DNA of 23,291 bases from an uncultured Campylobacter sp. (GTDB lineage Bacteria; Campylobacterota; Campylobacteria; Campylobacterales; Campylobacteraceae). Below the pieces are notes generated by a model. It ran no database searches. It saw only the letters and a list, made by a program, of their open reading frames with translations, and had not been told where the DNA came from. The DNA lies in assembly GCF_938040115.1 (NCBI RefSeq), contig NZ_CALHXD010000274.1, positions 1 through 23,291 on the forward strand, in the 5' to 3' direction. Position 1 is the stretch's first letter; every line of letters starts with the position of its first letter. Of this stretch, positions 6,312 to 13,605 are shown in pieces. The position numbers and the translations under genes are program-made.

Positions 6312-8560
6312 TCTTGCTCCTTTGCTTTTGATTCATTCTGTTGTATCTCAGGCTCTACCCACGGCAACTCGTGAAACGCCGCCACGAAGTAGCTAGGCTT
6401 TGAGCCGCTATAAACGGTCGCGATACTAAGCTGCTCGAGATAAATTTCGCCACTTTTACGCTTATTATAAATTTCGCCGCTATAAAAGCCTTTTTTCAAC
6501 AACCTCTTCCACATATGTTCGTAAAAATTATCATCATGCACGCCTGATTTTAGTAAATTCGACGGCTTGCCGATGGCTTCTTCTTTAGAATAGCCGCTTA
6601 TCTTGCAAAAGGCTTTGTTGGCGTCTAAAAATACTCCGTCTAACCCGACTACTGCGACGGCTTCTTGCGCGTTTGCAAATAGGCTTAAAATCGTATTTTT
6701 ATATGCGCCCTCTTTGTCGTCGTTTAGTCGCGCTATCTCCATGCCGGTTTTTGCGGTCAAATTTGCCGCTAGCTTGCTCTCGATAAAATACCCGATCACC
6801 TCGTCCACGGTTCTGCCGTCTTTTGAGATAAATTTGATAAATACGCTACAGTTTATGACCTCTAGATTTTTCCTTATCAGCCTGCAAGACTGCAGCGACT
6901 CGTTCTCTTTTTTGAGCGAAGCCGCGTTAAATAGGCTAAATTTGATGTTAAATTCGTTCGCGAGCCTATCTCGGTCATCTGGATGGATGATGTTTTTAAA
7001 CTCGAATTCGTTTGATAGTATTTCGCTTTTTTTGTATCCCAGCGCGCGCTCGATATTATCCGAAACGCTTGATATATCGCCTATAAAGCGGTCCTTCCAA
7101 ACCACGCTAAATAGCGGCGAGTGCGCGTCTATCTCGCTTTGCTTTTGCGCGTTTTTCTTTAAAATGTTGCTCTTCGTAACATCCTTTACGACGCAAAAGC
7201 CAATCTTTTCGCCGCCGGGTAACTCGTAGTTTTGTTTGTAGATGCGCACCTGCCTTATCTCGCCGCCCGCGGCAAAATGGTTCGTTTCGTAAATTTCTCC
7301 TTCGCCTTCTTGCTGCGTTTTCATATCGGTCAAATTTGACGCGTTTAGCTCGGCTAAATTTTTGCTTTTTATCGCTTCCTCGCTAAATCCGTAAAACTCG
7401 CACGCTCTCGCGCTCGCCTCGACGATCCTACCGCTTTTTGCGTCGATTAACAGCAAGATAAAAGGTCCTTTTTCAAACAAAAATCCGAATTTACGCGAAT
7501 ACTCCTCAAATTTCGCCTTTTTCTCGCCGAAATCTCCGTAAAATTTGACGATCTCGTCCGAGATTTGATCAAATTCTTCTACCGAGCCAAATTTCGCGTA
7601 TGCTTTGATCTCCTCGCCGTCGCCGGCTTTTGCGACTAAATTTTTGATAGATAAAACGGGCTTTATGACCGAGTTTTTGACAAATTTGGTGTAAGAAAAG
7701 GTAAAAAATCCGCCTGCGGCTAAAAATGCGACGCAGATTAGTAAAAATAGTAAATTTTCTTTTATAAATTTATCCACAGGATAGCTTGAAACCACGGCCA
7801 AACCGATCCTCGGGATACTTTGAATATAATAAATTTCGCTGTTTATCGAGCCTAAATTTGCAAATTTTACTTCGTCGCTGTTTAGGTAGTCCGCACTCAC
7901 GTCGTAAAGATCAAAGATGGTTTTACGCTCTAAAACCAGCTCAGGGTCTTGGTGAAATACGATCCTACCGCTTTTATCTATCGCGAACGAATTTACGCCG
8001 ATCCTCTCGTATCCGCGCGCAAACTCCTCGTAAATCGCCGTAAAGCGTATGAGAGTTGCTAAGATTTTGCCGTTTTTCATCTTTTTTGCGGCGAGTCTTG
8101 TCGGTACGTCGCTTTTATCAAACATAAACTCAGATCTTAAAATTTTATCCTCAGGCTCGTTTTCCCAAGGCTTTGAGAGAAAAAACTCAGAGTACGTATC
8201 GCGTAATTTTTCATCGCTGATAAACTCTATCTCGCCGCGTTCGTTTACGATAAAAAAGGCCATATATTCGTTATTGTTTTTTACGGCAAAGTCAAAGATC
8301 GCTTTTGAATCAAAATCGGGTGCTTCAATATATCTTTCGATAAGTTTAAGTTCGTTATCTATATTTACGGCGCGTTCTTTGATGAAAGTTTTAAAGTTAG
8401 AATTTGCAGCGTAAATATCCTCTTTTACGCCTTCAAATTTTAAATTTAACCCAAAGCTTGCCGCGCATATCAGAAATACGGCGGTAGCCAAAAACACCGC
8501 ATATATTCTGCCCAAAACGGCACGTGCGAGAGGAAATTTGGAGGCGGATGAACTAGCCAA
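6308..8560 (-). CDS. Membrane-anchored multi-PAS sensor without a visible output domain
   Basis: 750 residues. Membrane segment 1 lies at about 15-37; a periplasmic region of about 230 residues (38-268) resembles a double-Cache sensor (AFFIVNERGEIEFIS, SFAIDKSGRIVFHQDP); membrane segment 2 is at about 269-292, then a HAMP-like linker and three PAS domains at about 357-466, 480-595 and 622-732. The last PAS is well kept (GVFLDANKAFCKISGYS, IGKPSNLLKSGVHD). The chain then ends in a short charged tail: there is no histidine kinase, GGDEF, EAL or chemotaxis signalling domain. The start is TTG at 8560, with AAGG 8 bases upstream and an in-frame stop just before it, so the N-terminus is well fixed. 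It is the first gene of the run leading to HisZ-like and purA and overlaps the next gene by 4 bases. Confidence 0.88.
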   Translation of the reverse strand: MASSSASKFPLARAVLGRIYAVFLATAVFLICAASFGLNLKFEGVKEDIYAANSNFKTFIKERAVNIDNELKLIERYIEAPDFDSKAIFDFAVKNNNEYMAFFIVNERGEIEFISDEKLRDTYSEFFLSKPWENEPEDKILRSEFMFDKSDVPTRLAAKKMKNGKILATLIRFTAIYEEFARGYERIGVNSFAIDKSGRIVFHQDPELVLERKTIFDLYDVSADYLNSDEVKFANLGSINSEIYYIQSIPRIGLAVVSSYPVDKFIKENLLFLLICVAFLAAGGFFTFSYTKFVKNSVIKPVLSIKNLVAKAGDGEEIKAYAKFGSVEEFDQISDEIVKFYGDFGEKKAKFEEYSRKFGFLFEKGPFILLLIDAKSGRIVEASARACEFYGFSEEAIKSKNLAELNASNLTDMKTQQEGEGEIYETNHFAAGGEIRQVRIYKQNYELPGGEKIGFCVVKDVTKSNILKKNAQKQSEIDAHSPLFSVVWKDRFIGDISSVSDNIERALGYKKSEILSNEFEFKNIIHPDDRDRLANEFNIKFSLFNAASLKKENESLQSCRLIRKNLEVINCSVFIKFISKDGRTVDEVIGYFIESKLAANLTAKTGMEIARLNDDKEGAYKNTILSLFANAQEAVAVVGLDGVFLDANKAFCKISGYSKEEAIGKPSNLLKSGVHDDNFYEHMWKRLLKKGFYSGEIYNKRKSGEIYLEQLSIATVYSGSKPSYFVAAFHELPWVEPEIQQNESKAKEQE

Positions 8561-8570
8561 AAGAAAAACC

Positions 8571-8584
8571 TTAAATTAATTTAA
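8571..8584. promoter_or_regulatory. 14-base palindrome at the start of the PAS sensor gene
   Basis: TTAAATTAATTTAA is a perfect inverted repeat directly upstream of, and touching, the AAGG ribosome-binding site of the TTG start at 8560. It could be an operator or only AT-rich leader sequence; nothing else supports a regulator. Confidence 0.25.
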
Positions 8585-8642
8585 TATAAACGGCTTATTG
8601 TAGCTGAATTTTGCTTGTTTTAAGATAATAAATTTAGAAGTT

Positions 8643-8741
8643 TGGCGAGAGGATGAGAGAATCGAACTCCCCGCAAAGCGGTCAACCGCCCCGCCATCGG
8701 ATTTGAAGTCCGCGAGCGCCACCAGATCGCTTTATCCTCCG
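8643..8741 (-). tRNA. selC: Selenocysteine tRNA (anticodon TCA)
   Basis: About 99 bases, long for a tRNA, as selenocysteine tRNAs are. On the minus strand it shows the anticodon loop CTTCAAA with anticodon TCA, a long variable arm with a GCGG/CCGC stem, a T arm GGGAG-TTCGATT-CTCTC, and an acceptor 3' strand of 8 bases followed by G and an encoded CCA (8645-8643). The 8-base acceptor plus 5-base T stem is the bacterial tRNA-Sec layout. It reads UGA codons with SelA/SelB/SelD. Some pairs are not ideal: the outermost acceptor pair reads C-C, the next G-U, the outer anticodon-stem pair G-A, and the D stem has one A-G. Either the ends need small adjustment or the gene is slightly divergent. It lies 82 bases upstream of the PAS sensor start on the same strand. 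Confidence 0.87.
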
Positions 8742-8762
8742 CGTCTTTAGATGATGAGCGCG

Positions 8763-8768
8763 ATTATA
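8763..8768 (-). promoter_or_regulatory. Candidate -10 box for selC
   Basis: On the minus strand a perfect TATAAT stands 22 bases before the 5' end of selC, which places transcription start about 10-15 bases before the tRNA. The upstream bases are AT-rich with no clear -35 box, as is usual for the main sigma factor of Campylobacter. Confidence 0.5.
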
Positions 8769-8832
8769 ACTAAATTTATATAAATTTTAGTTTGATTTCT
8801 ATAGTATTTGGAGAAAATTTTATGGGTCGGCG

Positions 8833-9441
8833 ATGAAAAAGCTATTTGCGCGATTTTTTTTAAAAAACATCCTCATTTTTTCGCCGATTTTTTTCCTCGG
8901 CGGTTGTCTTGAGCTCTTTACAACCGTGACGCCGCTAACGGGCATAAACGTCTATGACGCCTACCAGATCAGCAAAGACGAGCGCGGTATCTATTCGATA
9001 ACGAAAGATAAATTTATAAAAACAAAAATCCAGACTAAAATTTTTGCCTCAAGCGGACTTAGCAACCTAAACGTGGACGTCGAGAGCTTTTACGGCGACG
9101 TGTATCTCATCGGCGTGGTGCCCGACGCCGAGCACAAAACCAAGCTCGTAGAGCTAGCTAAAAACACCGACGGCGTGAGTAAAATTTATACGTATATTCG
9201 CCTACCTAGCGACGGCGGCGAATGCGAAAGCAACCTTGCTATAATGCTAAAACTAAAAAATAATTTTTTTAAAGACAGCATAATCAGTGGCACAAGCGTG
9301 AGAGTAAGCGTAGTGCAATGCAATGTCGTATTTACCGGCATCATCACCGATATCGAGCAGGAAAAGCACGCGATCTGGTACGCCAAGCACATCGAAGGCG
9401 TGCGGGATGTTTACTCTTTTCTTAAAGTTATGAAAGAGTAG
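8833..9441 (+). CDS. BON-domain outer-membrane lipoprotein (OsmY/DolP-like)
   Basis: 202 residues. The N-terminus is a lipoprotein signal peptide with lipobox LGGC (Cys25). Two BON domains follow, about residues 62-125 and 130-200, each with the expected pattern (short helix, VDVES/GDVYLIGVVPD, then VSKIYTYI; VRVSVVQCNVVFTGIITD, then VRDVYSFLKV). BON proteins bind phospholipid surfaces; DolP of E. coli is the closest described role (envelope integrity). ATG at 8833 starts the signal peptide. An ATG at 8822 is better placed after a GGAG (8810-8813), but it encodes only four codons and ends in a TGA overlapping this start. The neighbour across the hairpin is an RND lipid-transporter-like operon, in convergent orientation. 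Confidence 0.88.
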   Translation: MKKLFARFFLKNILIFSPIFFLGGCLELFTTVTPLTGINVYDAYQISKDERGIYSITKDKFIKTKIQTKIFASSGLSNLNVDVESFYGDVYLIGVVPDAEHKTKLVELAKNTDGVSKIYTYIRLPSDGGECESNLAIMLKLKNNFFKDSIISGTSVRVSVVQCNVVFTGIITDIEQEKHAIWYAKHIEGVRDVYSFLKVMKE

Positions 9442-9581
9442 TTTTCCCATTCAAATTTGAGTTAAATTTAAAGATTTTATTCTTCAAGGCACACACCGCA
9501 CGTTCTAAATTTAAGAAGCCAAATTTGCAAATTTACCAGGACAAGAGACAAACATTCCAGACAGAATAGGCGTAGTTTAAA

Positions 9582-9648
9582 TAGTTTTTGATTAGGCGTG
9601 ACGGGAGCATACATATAGTATGTGACCGAGCGCCTTAATCAAAAACTA
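9582..9648. terminator. Long composite hairpin between convergent genes
   Basis: The outer arms TAGTTTTTGATTAGGCG (9582-9598) and CGCCTTAATCAAAAACTA (9631-9648) pair over 17 bases with one bulged T. Inside, CGG (9602-9604) pairs with CCG (9626-9628), and GCATAC (9607-9612) pairs with GTATGT (9618-9623) around the loop ATATA. The two inner stems are separated by adjacent G-A and A-G mismatches on the plus-strand RNA. It lies 14 bases after the stop of the RND gene and 140 bases after the BON gene, so it may act as a bidirectional terminator. It is longer and more elaborate than a normal terminator; a repeated element or structured RNA is also possible. Confidence 0.5.
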
Positions 9649-9661
9649 CTTTTGAAATCCG

Positions 9662-12124
9662 TCATTTATGGGGAATCTTAGCCCGGTAAAAGGTTTTGAT
9701 CAGAGTTGGCAGCAATACTAGCGCCCCCAGCAACATCATTATCATAACAAGATCCGTCAAAAGTCCGAAATATATCGTCGGGATAAAGTTGCTAGTTACC
9801 ATTATGCTAAAGCCAAGGATAATCGCAAACGAGGTGTAGTACATCGCGTAGCCGATACTGGCGTGCGAGGCCTTGATCGACTCGGCGACGTTTTTGCTGC
9901 GAAGCTCGATTTTTAGGCGGTGTATGTAGTGGATGATATCGTCCACGCCGATACCTATGCTGATAGCTGCTATCGTAATACTCATGATATCAAGCGGGAT
10001 ACCCAGCGCGCCCATGACGCCAAACACCGCGCAAAGCGGGATCAAATTTGACGCGATGGCGATGGCGGCTAGCTTAATACTTTTAAAAATAATGCAAAAA
10101 ACGATAAAAAGCGACAAGATAACAAAACCAAAAGAATCAACTTGCGAGGCGATGAGGCTTTGAAGGAGGTTGTTATAAAGCACCATCGCGCCGCTAACTT
10201 GCACGCTTGCGTTGTCGTTTGCGATCAAATTTGCGATATCGGTTCTAAGCTCGCGCAAAAACTCGTCCCTGCGTAGCGCGTCGTCGCTATCAAGGGTTCG
10301 CGCCGTAAAGCGCAGCTCGTTATCTTTTATGCTTACGTATGGACTTAGGATGATGTCTTTGTATTTTTGCGGGATCTGTTCGTATAGGATCGAGAGCATG
10401 AGGCCGTCGGCGGGCTTTTGCGTAATGCGCTCGACGATTTTTACGACCGTGTTTAGGCTGCTCGCGTGCCCGATAAAGCGCTTGTTTTCTAGATAGTTAT
10501 GTACTTTTTTCGCGACGTCGATTTTGTGCTGATTAAACCAGTACTTATCCTCGTTCGCGCTAGCGGCGAATTCGTCGTCAAATTCGTCTTTAGGCTCGTT
10601 TTTGACCGCGCTTTGCTCAAATTTAGGCTTGTTAAATTTGATCAATATATCAACCGGCACCGTGCCGCCTAGCTTCGTATCGATCACCTGCATGCCTTTG
10701 TGGATTTCGGTCGTATCTTTAAAATAGCTTATAAAGCTGTTTTCGACTTTTAGCTTTGAGATGCCGTAAAGCCCAAAAATAAGCACTGCAATGCTAATCG
10801 CGTAAACGGCGCGGCTGTGATTTAGCGCAAATGCGGCACAGTGCTTAGTAAAGCTAAATTTATCCTCAAATGTCCTAACGGGAGCGAGCTTTGGCATCAG
10901 CGCCATCGCGGAGCCAAATAGCAAAAACGCAAGCACCAGCGAGATAGAGATCGACGCACTCATCATGATGCCTAGCATTATGATGGGCTTGATATCAGAA
11001 AGCGCAAGCGACAAAAAGCCGATAACGGTCGTAAATATCGCAAAAAACGACGGGCTAGCCTTATCGCGCAGCGTGAGATAGACCAGCTGGCGGTTGCTAA
11101 GATGCGGTTTTGTGATGCAAAACTCGCGGTAACTCACGATCAGGTGAATAACGACGGAGATCGTGATGATAAGCTGAAGGGCGATGTAGTTTGAGCTGAT
11201 GACGGTTATCTCCCAGCCGAAAAACCCAAATAGCCCGCTCGCCCAAATAACGCTAATCACGCAGATAAAAATCGGCATAACGATGTAGCGAATCTGCCTA
11301 AAAAACAGCCAAAGGCAAAAGACCAAAAGCAGCGTCACGCTGATGCCGTAGGTCGCAAGATCAGAGCGCACGAAGCTCACCATATCATCGGCGATCATAT
11401 TTGCTCCGCCTAAAAACAGACTCTCGCCGCCGCCAAATTTCGCTATCGTCTCGCGGATCTGCTCGATCGCGGCGTGCTCTTTTACACGTGCTTCGTCGCG
11501 GTGAGCCTTAAACTGCGCATTTACGGCGCTTAGACGCTGTTTTTGCTCGCTTGTGATGTTGCCCTCAAGCTTGGCGTTTAGCAGGGCGTTTCGCTCGTTT
11601 AGTATGCTTTGATATTTCTCGTCGGTCTTTAAATTTAGCACGATCGCTGTAGTTTTTAGATCGCGGCTAACGAGGTTGTTCGTATATAGCGGACTATCTG
11701 CAAACTCGCGGCGCACCAAGGTTTTGTTTATATCGGTATCGGCAAGGCTAGGTACATGCTTAACCAGCTCGCTAAGATCGTTAGTTCCGCTTTGAAGCAG
11801 CGGGATGTTTAATATAGAAATGACGCTTGAGACGAGCTCGTTTTTTTCTAGTTCGCGGCTTAAATTTTCTATCTTTTTAAGCGTGGAAGGCGCGAGCAGA
11901 TCGTCTTTTGGCGTGTAGGCGATGACTAGGTAGTTTGGGCTAACGTAGCGTTTAGAAACGTCTCTAAAGACGGCTAAATCTTTATCGTTTTCAAGTAGCA
12001 GCGTCTCGGTAGACGCGTCCACCTCGAGCTTGCCGCTAAAATATCCAAAAACTAGCGTCGCGGCTAGTACGCCCGCGATAACGCTCTTTGGAAAGTCTAC
12101 GATAAATTTAAAAATCCGCTTCAT
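9662..12124 (-). CDS. RND-superfamily (MMPL/HpnN-like) transporter of the Mla-associated operon
   Basis: 820 residues with the classic RND plan: membrane segment 1 at about 14-30, a large periplasmic domain at about 31-256, five segments at about 258-410 (sterol-sensing-domain-like), segment 7 at about 438-456, a second periplasmic domain at about 457-663, then five segments to about 808. The proton-relay motif GIGVDDIIHYIHR lies at 725-737. Such proteins move lipids or hydrophobic substrates using the proton gradient. It is the last gene of an operon with mlaA and mlaC (7 bases after mlaC); the same trio exists in C. jejuni (Cj1371-1373, from memory). Two N-glycosylation sequons, D-I-N-K-T (131-135) and E-G-N-I-T (187-191), lie in the first periplasmic domain. 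ATG at 12124. Family sure; substrate inferred from neighbours. Confidence 0.92.
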   Translation of the reverse strand: MKRIFKFIVDFPKSVIAGVLAATLVFGYFSGKLEVDASTETLLLENDKDLAVFRDVSKRYVSPNYLVIAYTPKDDLLAPSTLKKIENLSRELEKNELVSSVISILNIPLLQSGTNDLSELVKHVPSLADTDINKTLVRREFADSPLYTNNLVSRDLKTTAIVLNLKTDEKYQSILNERNALLNAKLEGNITSEQKQRLSAVNAQFKAHRDEARVKEHAAIEQIRETIAKFGGGESLFLGGANMIADDMVSFVRSDLATYGISVTLLLVFCLWLFFRQIRYIVMPIFICVISVIWASGLFGFFGWEITVISSNYIALQLIITISVVIHLIVSYREFCITKPHLSNRQLVYLTLRDKASPSFFAIFTTVIGFLSLALSDIKPIIMLGIMMSASISISLVLAFLLFGSAMALMPKLAPVRTFEDKFSFTKHCAAFALNHSRAVYAISIAVLIFGLYGISKLKVENSFISYFKDTTEIHKGMQVIDTKLGGTVPVDILIKFNKPKFEQSAVKNEPKDEFDDEFAASANEDKYWFNQHKIDVAKKVHNYLENKRFIGHASSLNTVVKIVERITQKPADGLMLSILYEQIPQKYKDIILSPYVSIKDNELRFTARTLDSDDALRRDEFLRELRTDIANLIANDNASVQVSGAMVLYNNLLQSLIASQVDSFGFVILSLFIVFCIIFKSIKLAAIAIASNLIPLCAVFGVMGALGIPLDIMSITIAAISIGIGVDDIIHYIHRLKIELRSKNVAESIKASHASIGYAMYYTSFAIILGFSIMVTSNFIPTIYFGLLTDLVMIMMLLGALVLLPTLIKTFYRAKIPHK

Positions 12125-12131
12125 CAGCGCC

Positions 12132-12719
12132 TTATTGCGGAGCTTGGACGGAGTTTAGCTTGCTAAGCAAATTTTCAAAGCTCTCGTTTTCCATCAGGCT
12201 GTCAAACTGGCTGCGGTAGGTCTGGATGATGCTAACGCCTAAAATTTCGACGTCGTAGATGAGCCAGCCGCGCTCTTTGGCGTTGTAAAATTTATACGTA
12301 AAGCCGTAGTTTTTACCGTCCTCGCCGACCAAATCGGCATTTAGAAAGTAGCGATTTTCGTTTGGTTTGGTAGCGTCTTTAAAATTTATAGTTTGGTTTT
12401 TATAGCTTAAAAGTTTATCGACGTAACTTGATTTTAACCTCTCTTCAAAAGCTTTATTAAATTTAGCCTTTTGCTCGGCATTTAGGTTGTTGTAGCGCTT
12501 GTTTAGGGCGATTTTAGACATCTGCTCGTAGTCGAAATATGGATCAAAAACGGCGAAAATTTTACTTATTTTCTCGTCTTTGCTCAAATTTGCGTTTTTT
12601 AGCACCTCAACGGCGTCTTGCGTCGTTTTTTTCATCGTAGGTTTTATCTGCTCCTCACTGATCGCAAAGAGACTAACCGCGCTAAAAAGCGCAAGCAGGA
12701 TGATTTTTAAAAATTTCAT
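12132..12719 (-). CDS. mlaC: MlaC/Ttg2D-type periplasmic phospholipid-binding protein
   Basis: 195 residues with a clear signal peptide (MKFLKIILLALFSAVSLFA). The mature protein shows the MlaC pattern: an early helical region, DPYFDYEQMSKIALNKRY, the QKAKFNKAFEERLKSSYVDKL helix region, and late strands with GWLIYDVEILGVSIIQTYRSQF. MlaC proteins carry a phospholipid in a deep pocket between the outer-membrane MlaA complex and an inner-membrane transporter. An AAGGA in the end of mlaA sits before its ATG at 12719, and mlaA stops one base upstream, so the two are coupled. The inner-membrane partner next door is an RND protein instead of the usual MlaFEDB ABC transporter. Confidence 0.93.
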   Translation of the reverse strand: MKFLKIILLALFSAVSLFAISEEQIKPTMKKTTQDAVEVLKNANLSKDEKISKIFAVFDPYFDYEQMSKIALNKRYNNLNAEQKAKFNKAFEERLKSSYVDKLLSYKNQTINFKDATKPNENRYFLNADLVGEDGKNYGFTYKFYNAKERGWLIYDVEILGVSIIQTYRSQFDSLMENESFENLLSKLNSVQAPQ

Positions 12720-12720
12720 T

Positions 12721-13422
12721 TTATTCCTTTATTAAGTGGTTGCGGCGCTGTTCGTAGGCGTCGCGTAGAAACGGATACAGGTCGATTGCATCTTTTTTAA
12801 GATTGTCGTAAGCGTCTGGATGTAAAGACAAAAGGTTGCCCTGACGGAAAGTTTTTATCGCAAAGGAGTCTAGCGCCGGCTTTACGTAGCTGATGGGATC
12901 GAGATAATAATCGCCGACTAGGCCCGCGATATCGCGTAAATTTGACGGGCCGATAAACGGTAAAACCACGTGAAACCCGCTACCCACGCCCCAGTATCCA
13001 AGCGTCTGGCCAAAATCCTCGTCATGGCGCTGCAGATTGTAGTATTTCGCGCCGTCGGTTAGTCCACCAAAGCCAATGATCGTGTTTGCTAAAAATCTCA
13101 GCGTCTCTTCGCCGGCCTCGCTAAATTTAAACTGCAAGAGGTTGTTTACGAAGCGAACGGGATATAAAAGGTTGTCAAAAAAGTTTCCGGCAGCGGTTCT
13201 TGCAGCCTCGGGCACTACGTAGTTGTAGCCTTTTATCACGGGGTGGATGGCGTTTACGTACATAAAATCATTAAACCCCGTCATCATTCTATTATAACCG
13301 CTAAGCGGATCGAAAATCTCGCTAGGCTGGGTAAATTCGTCGTCAAATTCGCTCTTTTCTTGCGTTTGTTCGGCAAAAACGCAACTAAAAAAAAGCAAAA
13401 GAGAGAGTAAAAATTTTCTCAT
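12721..13422 (-). CDS. mlaA: MlaA/VacJ-family outer-membrane lipid-asymmetry protein
   Basis: 233 residues from ATG 13422, chosen because a signal peptide (MRKFLLSLLLFFSCVFA) begins there and GGAG lies 5 bases upstream. The frame is open 40 codons further to 13542, but that extension is AT-rich and lacks a signal. The mature chain has the MlaA hallmarks DPLSGYNRMMTGFNDFMY near residues 38-55, a NNLL segment, FANTIIGFGGLTD, the FGQTLGYWGVGSGFHVVLPF stretch near 150-170, and GPSNLRD. MlaA takes mislocalised phospholipids from the outer leaflet and hands them to MlaC. The Cys of FFSC is a poor lipobox, so the protein may be cut by signal peptidase I after VFA instead of being a lipoprotein. First gene of the mlaA-mlaC-RND operon, divergent from modE. 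Confidence 0.94.
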   Translation of the reverse strand: MRKFLLSLLLFFSCVFAEQTQEKSEFDDEFTQPSEIFDPLSGYNRMMTGFNDFMYVNAIHPVIKGYNYVVPEAARTAAGNFFDNLLYPVRFVNNLLQFKFSEAGEETLRFLANTIIGFGGLTDGAKYYNLQRHDEDFGQTLGYWGVGSGFHVVLPFIGPSNLRDIAGLVGDYYLDPISYVKPALDSFAIKTFRQGNLLSLHPDAYDNLKKDAIDLYPFLRDAYEQRRNHLIKE

Positions 13423-13543
13423 CAAATCTCCGAATTTTAAGTCTGCAAAGGCAGTAACCTGAGATTTTATCTCAATGTAGCTTTTAAATTTATAAATTTC
13501 AAAATGCCCGGTATTACGAAGTTTATTTAAGTTATTTTTCATA

Positions 13544-13557
13544 TATATTTAAATATA
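13544..13557. promoter_or_regulatory. Perfect palindrome between mlaA and modE, candidate ModE operator
   Basis: TATATTTAAATATA is a perfect 14-base inverted repeat in the divergent region, 49 bases before the modE start. E. coli ModE sites are palindromes with TATAT half-sites, so an autoregulatory ModE operator is plausible, but the sequence is also simply AT-rich. Confidence 0.35.
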
Positions 13558-13578
13558 CTTCCTAGCAAATTATTTTTT

Positions 13579-13584
13579 TATATT
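13579..13584 (+). promoter_or_regulatory. Candidate -10 box of the modE operon
   Basis: TATATT follows a run of seven T, a common Campylobacter promoter pattern, and would start transcription near 13591. That just includes the GGGGGA ribosome-binding site (13595-13600) before the ATG at 13606. A TAGAAT at 13587-13592 fits less well because the transcript would then lack the ribosome-binding site. The leader is too short for a molybdenum-cofactor riboswitch. Confidence 0.4.
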
Positions 13585-13605
13585 GATAGAATTTGGGGGA
13601 TTTTC

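Noticed and set aside
6603..7229. 208-codon plus-strand frame opposite the PAS sensor
   Set aside because: It is antisense to a gene with clear PAS domains; Ser/Leu/Phe-rich composition is that of a reversed frame and there is no ribosome-binding site.
13423..13542. Longer MlaA start at 13542
   Set aside because: The 40-residue extension would bury the signal peptide, and the ATG at 13422 has a good GGAG site.
13585..13605. Molybdenum-cofactor riboswitch before modE
   Set aside because: The likely leader is only about 15 bases long.
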